13,621 nt of DNA. It comes from Chrysochromulina parva (Eukaryota; Haptophyta; Prymnesiales; Chrysochromulinaceae). The stretch's first letter is position 1. Every line of letters starts with the position of its first letter. The translations under genes were made by a program, and so were the position numbers. Positions 1 through 6,238 of the stretch are shown one piece after another. The stretch covers positions 1 to 13,621 of the forward strand of contig PJAB01001565.1 of the NCBI GenBank assembly GCA_002887195.1. The letters run 5' to 3'. The notes beneath the pieces were generated by a model. The model was not told where the DNA came from, ran no database searches, and saw only the letters and a program-made list of their open reading frames with translations.

Positions 1-195
1 GAGGATGTTGCGGGGCACATAGCGGCCGCCGGTGGCCTCGTTGTAGTACACGTTGATGCGCTCGAGCTGGAGGTCCGAGTCGCCGTGGTACGTGCCGGTC
101 GGGTCGATGCCGTGCTCGTCAGAGACGACCTCCCAGAACTTGGCACCGATCTGGTTGCCGCACTGACCACCCTGGACGCAGACGAGCTCACGCAT
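1..195 (-). CDS. TUBB: Beta-tubulin, N-terminal part (runs off left edge)
   Basis: The start codon is at 195-193 and 65 codons are open to the window edge with no intron. The product is the beta subunit of the microtubule alpha/beta heterodimer. Visible hallmarks are an N-terminal MREL tetrapeptide, the nucleotide-binding GGQCGNQIG segment (residues 9-17, with Cys12), then [20 protein letters not shown] and [18 protein letters not shown]. These match beta rather than alpha tubulin. The tetrapeptide is MREL where animals have MREI, the signal for co-translational tubulin autoregulation. Residue 63 is Asn, where I recall Ala as usual. The bases before the ATG (GTCGAA) give a purine at -3. The gene lies head to tail with the transporter whose stop is at 630, so its promoter must sit within 196-629. 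Identification is close to certain; only the 5' end is present. Confidence 0.97.
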   Translation of the reverse strand, partial: MRELVCVQGGQCGNQIGAKFWEVVSDEHGIDPTGTYHGDSDLQLERINVYYNEATGGRYVPRNIL

Positions 196-629
196 TTCGA
201 CTTGAGTGTTTTTTGAGGAGGTTGCCGTTGGAGCATCGCGTTTGAGATTCTCTTTTGGGAGAGCAACCGACAAAATTGGAGCGTTTCGTCTTTCAGTCCG
301 ACAATCACGAGTTGATGAGTTGGCAGGTATGAAGCATCATACCAACATAAAAAAACTCGAAAACAATCCAAAGGAGTCGAATTTTCATGCACGACCGACG
401 TTCTGGAATTCGCGGTCTCATGCAAGCTCCGAACGAGAGGGGTTCGGTTCGCAGAACCTCCAGCAGCAAGCAAGGAAGTTAGCGACTACAGCGCCAAGTA
501 TTAACTTCAAGTAAAAGCAAGTTTTGAAATTCCGGTTAATTTGAAAGTCGCTACATAACGTTAAAAAGTATTGAATTTCTCTGTTGAAAGCCCAGTTGCC
601 ACACGCGTCGTCGTCAATTAGTAAAGATT
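196..629 (-). promoter_or_regulatory. AT-rich spacer: beta-tubulin 5' UTR/promoter and transporter 3' flank
   Basis: This 434-base stretch lies between the tubulin start and the transporter stop. It is clearly richer in A and T than the coding regions on either side. The bases just upstream of the tubulin ATG on the minus strand form an A-rich leader (CTCAAAAAACACTCAAGTCGAA). Short open frames here, on both strands, have no recognisable protein character and I do not call them. I see no clear TATA box or polyadenylation signal that I would defend. The promoter role is inferred from position only. Confidence 0.5.
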
Positions 630-3078
630 TCATTGCCATGCCGTGCCGGATAGGAGGTGGTGCGGGACCACAGACACCTCTTCACCACAGTCCTCGCCCT
701 TGGCAGCGCATGCGAGCTTGTGCACGAGGGACCACAGCGAGAAGGTGGTGCCGGCAATGCCCGAGACTACGCCGAGCAGTAGGATGAGCCCGCCCCACGC
801 CTTCTCGATTGGCCCCATGCTCTCACCGCGCAGCTTCCAGCCGATGAGCACGGGCATAATGTACGCCATCATCGAGACCCCAGACGCACCGACGAGGCAG
901 ACGACTTGTGCAAAGTAAGGCACCCAGATCGCGATCTGGCTAGTCGCCAGCACGAGTAGGGTGCGGCACCCAGCGCGGAGCAGCCAGAGCCGACAGCCCT
1001 GCGCGCCCAGCGGCACAAACCCGCTCCCACTGCGCCGCACGACGTAGTAGCTTGGCTCCTGCGCCGTGCTGAGCATCACCACGCTCGCCGACGGCGAGAT
1101 GACGAGAGGGCTCCGGAGTGGCGTTGGGCCGCTCGGGGTGTGAAGCGGGGTGTGAAGCAAGGGACGGCTGCGCGGAGTGGATGGGCTTCGTAGGCCGAAA
1201 CCAGACAGGAGGCCGCCGCTGCCGCCGCCGCTGCCGCCGCCGCCGCTGCCGCCGCCGCTGCTGCCGCCGCTGCCATCGACGCCACCTACTGCGCTCGCGC
1301 CTCTGCCGCACGCGCCTCCGCCGCCCGCGCCTACGCCGTAACTGAGCGCACTCCCGAGATCGCTGCACGGTGCCTCGAGGACGGTACTCATCGTGCTCAT
1401 CGAGGGCCGCCCACCACGACGCGGGCTCGTGTAGCCGGCGCTGAGATGGCGATCTCGGGGGGAGCTGATGACGAGATGGCGATCTCGGGGGGAGCTGATG
1501 AGCGCGTCAGTCGTACACGCAGTGCTGCCGCGCACGAGCCCGTCGTTGGTGAACTGTGAATAGCCCACTGTGAATGGTTCACTGGGGGCGAACCCGAGCG
1601 CACTCGGCCGGCCGGTGCTTGGAGTGCCGGTCGTCGTGGGTGTGCGACACTCGGGCACGTCGGCGAGCAGTGATGCACCCAGGCCGGCGTGCGCGGGCGT
1701 GCCCGGGGGACTCAGGCACAAGCTCGTATCACTGAAGGCAGCGTCCCGACGTGCGACTGAGGCGGCGGCGGTCTCCTCATCGAGTGCGCGTCGCAGCATA
1801 CGGTCTTCCTCCTCGAGTCCCACGATCGCCTCGAGCTCGCGCGCCACCACCATGAGCAGCAGGGGCAAGTTGGCCATCAAGTGCACCACCACCACCAGCT
1901 TGATGGCGGCCGCTAGCTTCCCAAAAGAAAGCCCGACGGCGTGCGGCAGGTTCTCGAGCACTGGCGGCTCGGCCAGCGCACCAAATGTGAGGTAGCCGCT
2001 GAGCGCCACCAGCGAGTTGAGCAGCACCAGGAGGACGTATACGCGGTTCAGCGCGCCGAGGAAGCGCCATGGCTGTATGGTGTGGCCTTCAATAAAGGAA
2101 GGCGAACAAGCAGTGGCACTCAGTGGCACTCAGAGGCACTCAGAGGCACTCAGAGGCACTCAGAGGCACTCAGAGGCACTCAGAGGCACTCAGAGGCACT
2201 CAGAGGTCACCTTCGATCGAGGGCAGCGCCGAATGGCCGCCAAACGAGAGGGAGATCGCCGAGATCGCGAGGGCTAAGTCGGAGACGCCCTCCGGCGCGA
2301 GGCGCGTGCTTGGGCCCGTGCCGTTGCCAAACGGCATCTCGAAGCGCGCGGCCTCGTCCGCATCGAGCGGGAAGAGCAAAAAGGCGTTGATGATGCCAGC
2401 GAGCGCAGAGAGCACGAAGGCGCCTGAACCGAGCAGTGCAGCGATGCGCGCCTCACCGAGAGTGGGCAGGCAAACGAGCACGAAGAGCGTGATCAGGGCG
2501 ACCAGCGTCGTACTGAGCTGGTACCATCGGTGCTCCGAGCACGAGAAGCCGTCCGCCCACTTCGGCTCCGGCTCCGGCGCTGTCGCCGGGGGAGGGCAGC
2601 CAAAGTCCAACAGGTTGCTGAGCTGTGGGAAGAAGCCGTTGCCCTGCGGGCCACCAACGAAGACGTCCACTAGGAACGCGCCCGTAGCCATCATCGTGAG
2701 CGCCGCCATGCCAAGCAGCGTCGCGTACTGGAAGTAGATGACGACCACACGGCCGCTGATGCCAAAGGCCACCTCGCCGAGCGCCGCGTAGGAGGCGATG
2801 CGTTTGCCGTCGTCACCCGAGTGGAGGCAGCTCACGAGCAGCCGCGCCGTGTAGAGGGACATCGCACCGCACAGAAAAATGAGTGGGAGCCCGAGCCAGC
2901 CTCCTAGCTTGAGCGCGAACGGTAGGTTGAACACACCGATAGAGCCCATGATCGAGATGATGGTCGCTGTCGCGTGGGCGTCCGTGAAACCGTGCAGGTG
3001 CTTGTCCTCGTACCCGTCGTCGATGAACCTCTCGTTCAGGCCCACGCCAACATACGCGTTGGTCCGCCGGCTCACCAT
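630..3078 (-). CDS. Amino acid permease of the AAAP (amino acid/auxin permease) family, two exons, with giant cytosolic loop
   Basis: Two exons, 3078-2211 and 2086-630, join in frame at Gly290 to give 774 residues. The product is a multi-pass membrane protein likely to move neutral amino acids with H+ or Na+. Family signs are the first helix with MGSIGVFNLPFALKLGGWLG (residues 44-63), the GGHSALPSIEGHTIQPWRF segment at 280-298 (canonical H...P...), LSGYLTFG at 318-325, and KLVVVVHLMANLPLLL leading to ARELE. About 11 hydrophobic segments can be counted. Between helices 8 and 9, residues ~376-655 form a low-complexity loop. It contains a tandem SSPRDRHL, a Gly/Ser run, and many SP/TP sites; the family normally has a short loop there. 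The final helices (VPYFAQVVCLVGASGVSMMAYIMP, then GLILLLGVVSGIAG) are intact. The first in-frame ATG, 3078-3076, sits in a good context (GCCGGCATGG). Substrate is not deducible. Confidence 0.9.
1212..1274 (-). repeat. GGC/AGC-rich tract coding a Gly-Ser linker in the transporter
   Basis: This simple-sequence tract encodes residues 561-581, alternating runs of three or four Gly with Ser, much like a flexible GGGGS linker. It sits in the middle of the long cytosolic loop. The opposite frames of the same tract read as poly-Ala or Arg-rich and are shadows. Confidence 0.9.
1443..1500. repeat. Tandem 30-bp duplication in the transporter loop
   Basis: A 28-base identical segment occurs at 1443-1470 and 1473-1500 (period 30). 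It encodes two consecutive copies of ISSPRDRHL in the cytosolic loop (residues ~486-504). Exact identity at DNA level indicates a recent in-frame duplication. Each copy carries a Ser-Pro-Arg site. Confidence 0.93.
2087..2210 (-). other. Spliceosomal intron of the transporter gene (124 bp, phase 1)
   Basis: On the gene strand the donor is GAAG|GTGACC and the acceptor is TTTATTGAAG|GCCAC. Removing it joins ..SIEG to HTIQPWRF in frame, restoring the conserved AAAP segment. Retention hits a TGA four codons into the intron. Most of the intron is a 10-bp tandem repeat. The sequence ATYGAAGG occurs at both the donor and the acceptor, so exon-intron junctions are direct repeats of each other. The boundaries are fixed by frame and by GT-AG. 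Confidence 0.9.
2111..2206. repeat. 10-bp tandem minisatellite (about 9.6 copies) inside the transporter intron
   Basis: Units read CAGTGGCACT twice (2111-2130), then CAGAGGCACT seven times (2131-2200), then a partial CAGAGG. On the gene strand the unit is AGTGCCTCTG. Because 10 is not a multiple of 3, the TGA inside the repeat falls in all three frames, so the array cannot be translated on the gene strand. It lies wholly within the intron. Confidence 0.97.
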
Positions 3079-3122
3079 GCCGGCAGGGCACGGCCGGTGG
3101 CGCCGACCACACCGAGGCACAT
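3072..3122 (-). promoter_or_regulatory. Possible upstream ORF overlapping the transporter start codon
   Basis: An ATG at 3122-3120 begins a 16-codon frame that ends in TGA at 3074-3072. The transporter ATG (3078-3076) lies inside its last codons, in the shared string ATGGTGA, so the two frames overlap by seven bases. If the transcript starts upstream of 3122, this arrangement could lower initiation or allow termination-reinitiation. Whether it is transcribed cannot be told from the sequence. Confidence 0.4.
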
Positions 3123-3635
3123 CTCGTGTGTCCCTCAACCTGTGAACGCGATTTCCGTCGTACTGAGCACATGCTTTTCTTAAAGCTTAGATACCACTTT
3201 TGAGGCCTTCAGTGAGGGCTCGGACCGAACTCGCTGTCGCAGACCGTCGGCGCCGCACGGCCGCACTCGACCTGGGCACTCACTCGACTCGCACTCTGCT
3301 TCTCTCATCTCTTCCTGACTGCCTCTCCAATGATGGAACCTCACCCGACAGGACGTCGCGTCGTCGCCCTATCCGGATATGACCCCTACCTATGACCCCG
3401 TGGCGCCGCGTCCGCCGTCCGGTGACCACACAATTGCGATGGCGTGCGGGCGGCCGAGCCAATCACCCAATCTGGGCCGAGCTTGGAATGGACGGTTGGG
3501 AAGGACCTTGGACGCGTAAGGCAGCCGCGAACGTGTATCGTACCGGTAACTTTCTCTTCCTTTCCAAACGAGGAGACTTGCCGTCGGCCTCTCACGGAAC
3601 CTCCGTGCGTCGGCAATTCCGTGTGGTGTACGTCC
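3079..3635. promoter_or_regulatory. Divergent spacer between transporter (-) and phosphatase (+)
   Basis: This 557-base region separates two start codons facing away from each other, so it must hold both promoters and 5' leaders. A pyrimidine-rich run followed by AG lies at 3551-3572. It would serve as an acceptor if the phosphatase has an upstream 5' exon. The phosphatase frame is open upstream of its first ATG back to at least 3444. I see no TATA box or clear operator. Confidence 0.5.
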
Positions 3636-5099
3636 ATGATGTCCGACTGTGCGGGCACCTTCGGCGCGGGCTGCCTTAAGGCCCTCTCAGCGTCGCATCC
3701 GCGTGCCGCGGACTTTCTAAGCTCACTCAGCGCTCAGGCAACCGACGTGCCGTCGCAGCTGCACCTCGCCATCGGCGCGGCAGATCACGAGCTCATGCTC
3801 ACGTGGACGACGAAGAACGAATGTCCACAGTCCAGGGTTTGGCTCACGCGCGAGCATCAGCCAGCACAGGACGTGGCAGCCACTACGTACACATACACCG
3901 TGCCCGATATGTGGTGGCAGCCGAAGACCATGAAATGGATCCACAGCGCCACACTCACGGGCCTCGTCGGACGCGAAGTTTTTGAGTACAAGGTGGGAGA
4001 TAATGTAACTGAGGGCTGCCAGGTGCTCGAGGTGCCCGTGGAGGCGAAAGCGCCTCCGTCACGCGGCGATCTGCCCATTTCGATGGCCCTGATGGCAGAC
4101 GTAGGCTCCATTGAGCTTCTTGGCTTTGCAATGTGGCGGGCTCTCGACCAGCGCTCGCGTCTTGGCGACTCCCTCGACACCGATCTCGCCGTGCACGCTG
4201 GCGATGTGTCGTACGCAGGCATGGACTCGGCCATCCCGTTCCTCAACGTGTCCAAGTACGACGAGTGGGAGCCGCTCTGGGACGTTTACGGACTCGCTCA
4301 CCAGAACTACACGCAGCGTCGCGCCTACCAGCTGGGCATTGGTAACCACGAGGCTTGGTACAATTGGACCGCTACGACGCACCGCTACCCTACGGCGCAG
4401 AGCGACGTGCCGGCCGTAAGCGGCGCGGCGCCCCCGTTTTGGTACACCTTCGTCGCAGGAGGCGTCCACTGGACGATGCTGAGCACGGAGCACGATTACA
4501 GCCCAGGCTCTGTGCAGTACACGTTTTTGGACGCAGCGCTCGCTGCAGTCGATCGCAAAGTCACGCCATGGTCAGCCGTTGCATTCCACCGCCCCATGTA
4601 CAGCTCGGACAAGTCAGAGTACGGCGCCCACATTCCCGGCTGCTCGATTCAAGTGCACCTGGAGCCCCTGATGCTGCGCCACAAAGTCGATCTCGTGTTC
4701 ACTGGCCACCAGCATGCATACGAACGTGTCCACCCGAACATCGCTGGTAACGTCACGTCGATGCCCACGCCACTCGCGGGCCTGGTCGACCCCTTTGGCG
4801 CCAACACGGCGTATGTGCGGCCAGGTGCTCCGGTCCATATCTTGGGGGGCAACGGCGGGGCCGTGCAAGATTTCGGGTGGGTGGACCCGGCGCCCTCGTG
4901 GTCGGCTGTTCGACTGTCCTCGGGGTGCGATTCTAGCGGCGGTCGGCACTGCATTCCCGAACCTCGGAACTTACTCACCACATATGGCTACGTGCACGCC
5001 GAGTTCTTCAACCGCACACACGCACGGCTGCACACCGAGATGGTGACGAAGGGCCAGCCACACGATGGGTTCTGGATCATTCGTGCGGACGGGGCGTGA
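3636..5099 (+). CDS. Purple acid phosphatase (metallophosphoesterase), probably secretory
   Basis: A single uninterrupted frame of 487 residues from tandem ATGs at 3636/3639. The enzyme hydrolyses phosphomonoesters at acid pH through a two-metal centre. All five family motifs are visible: D155-V-G (ADVGS), G189-D-V-S-Y193, G236-N-H-E239, V315-A-F-H318 followed by RPMYSS, and G357-H-Q-H360 followed by AYERVHP. Predicted metal ligands are D155, D190, Y193, N237, H318, H358 and H360. Residues ~35-140 resemble the N-terminal fibronectin-III-like domain (SQLHLAIG..LMLTWTTK). Six NxS/T sequons (N123, 204, 224, 243, 372, 459) fit a glycosylated secretory protein, but the first ATG gives no hydrophobic signal peptide. 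A 5' exon or an upstream start is therefore likely. Motif I is DVG where DLG or DMG is common. Its likely job is scavenging phosphate outside the cell or in vacuoles, from family knowledge. Confidence 0.93.
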   Translation: MMSDCAGTFGAGCLKALSASHPRAADFLSSLSAQATDVPSQLHLAIGAADHELMLTWTTKNECPQSRVWLTREHQPAQDVAATTYTYTVPDMWWQPKTMKWIHSATLTGLVGREVFEYKVGDNVTEGCQVLEVPVEAKAPPSRGDLPISMALMADVGSIELLGFAMWRALDQRSRLGDSLDTDLAVHAGDVSYAGMDSAIPFLNVSKYDEWEPLWDVYGLAHQNYTQRRAYQLGIGNHEAWYNWTATTHRYPTAQSDVPAVSGAAPPFWYTFVAGGVHWTMLSTEHDYSPGSVQYTFLDAALAAVDRKVTPWSAVAFHRPMYSSDKSEYGAHIPGCSIQVHLEPLMLRHKVDLVFTGHQHAYERVHPNIAGNVTSMPTPLAGLVDPFGANTAYVRPGAPVHILGGNGGAVQDFGWVDPAPSWSAVRLSSGCDSSGGRHCIPEPRNLLTTYGYVHAEFFNRTHARLHTEMVTKGQPHDGFWIIRADGA

Positions 5100-6206
5100 T
5101 TTGCGGGTGGTCTCTCCGGTGACCTGGCTTCAAGGTGAAGGTCCAGGAGCTCTGTGGGACGAGTTCGGATTGGGTTGGTGCTATGCGGGATCGGGTCAGG
5201 GCCATGTCGTTTGCTCCCAGTGCGCGCTGTGCTGCGCATCCAAGGCGATCCTTCCTGAGCAGCGTCGAGCGCGGCGTGAGACGCCGCGTCGCCGCTGCTG
5301 AGCGCGAAAGCCGCCCGGGCGGCGAATGACTCGTACGCACACGTCCGCATGTTCGCAGCTCGAAGCGACAGGCGTGGCCTCGTGAGCGTTGAGCCTCATG
5401 CGAGTTGGCAGAACGCAGCGGAAATTGATACGACTATGTCTAGGAAGTTTTGAGTGTGTCTGTGGTGTGTCTGTGTGGAGCGTATGTGGAGCGTGGCTCG
5501 GCGTTCGAGCGTCGCACCGGCCACCGCCATTCTGTCATCGCGGTCATGCATTCATGCGATTATGGTGGATCTGTTCACGTGTATACGCTATACCCAAATA
5601 CCGCGGCACCGGCAGGGCACCGCCCATACCGGCGGGCGGGGGGGTAACCGGGGGGACAATAATGGACCGATCGACAAGAATCGCCGTATCCGCGATCGCC
5701 CGTAGGCCGTATGTGATTCGCGGGTCGAGGCGTTGCAAATCCAACACATGCTGACGGGAGCGTCGGGACCGGTGTGGTTTGTGGACACCAGTGCGTCAGG
5801 AGCGGGCAGTGGGCAACCTGATGCACCAGGATGGTCTCCAGCCAGCACGCATTCAGTCCCCCCCAAATCGACTTATCAAAGTGCGCCACGCCTTGGACTC
5901 CTCTCGTCCTCTGGTTGGACATGGCCTCGTGCCTCTCGTGCGCCATGGTCCACACAGCACGACCTGCCCATACCTGGTAACCGCCCGTAGGCTGACAGCC
6001 CGAAGAGCTGATCGCCCGTAGGCTGAGCGCCCGAAGACCGTTACGCCCTAGACGTTACGCCCTTGACGTACAACGCCATTTGACGTCTCGCCCCATCCGA
6101 AGCGCCGGCGGTGCGCGCCAGGCGTTCGAAAGCGTTCGAAGGCTCGTCTAGACGGCGCCGGCGCTCTCGCTTGGCGAATCGGGGCGAGGTCGAGATCGGG
6201 GCGAGA
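5100..6206. other. Convergent 3' spacer between phosphatase and myosin
   Basis: About 1.1 kb between two genes that end towards each other. I find no frame with protein character, no RNA gene and no clear terminator or polyadenylation signal. The right-hand part (5982-6206) holds short imperfect direct repeats, described separately, including 10-bp GCGTTCGAAA-type copies near 6122-6140. Confidence 0.6.
5982..6067. repeat. Two adjacent short imperfect tandem repeats in the spacer
   Basis: Two 25-base copies beginning CGCCCGTAGGCTGA start at 5982 and 6013 (period 31). They are followed directly by two 14-base copies, GTTACGCCCTAGAC at 6040 and GTTACGCCCTTGAC at 6054. All are non-coding and look like local slippage products. 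TGACGT strings at 6064 and 6081 are noted, but I do not call a binding site. Confidence 0.8.
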
Positions 6207-6238
6207 TCAGACCAGTTCTCGCTTGGCGGATCGGGGCG
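6165..6238. repeat. Direct repeat copying the myosin C-terminal coding end into its 3' flank
   Basis: A 22-base segment, TCTCGCTTGGCGRATCGGGG plus CG, occurs at 6165-6186 and 6217-6238 (one mismatch, period 52). The right copy encodes the last residues of the myosin (PRSAKRE), just before the stop at 6209-6207. The left copy lies beyond the stop. A shorter ATCGGGGCGAG copy sits between them. This is a partial duplication spanning the gene end. Confidence 0.85.

Noticed and set aside
206..639. Short open frames on both strands between tubulin and transporter
   Set aside because: No recognisable motif, no consistent codon use, and AT-rich leader-like composition; better read as 5' and 3' flank.
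940..1368. Arg-rich and poly-Ala frames opposite or beside the transporter loop
   Set aside because: They are out-of-frame readings of the GGC/AGC simple-sequence tract in the real transporter exon.
2111..2206. CRISPR-like array
   Set aside because: The 10-bp units are directly adjacent with no unique spacers, and they lie in a spliceosomal intron.
2017..2737. Plus-strand frames with repeated RGTQRHSEAL-type peptides
   Set aside because: The peptide repeat is just three turns of the 10-bp intron minisatellite, and the frames run antisense to conserved transporter coding.
5544..5990. Overlapping frames in the convergent spacer
   Set aside because: They conflict with each other on both strands and show no domain, repeat or codon signal.
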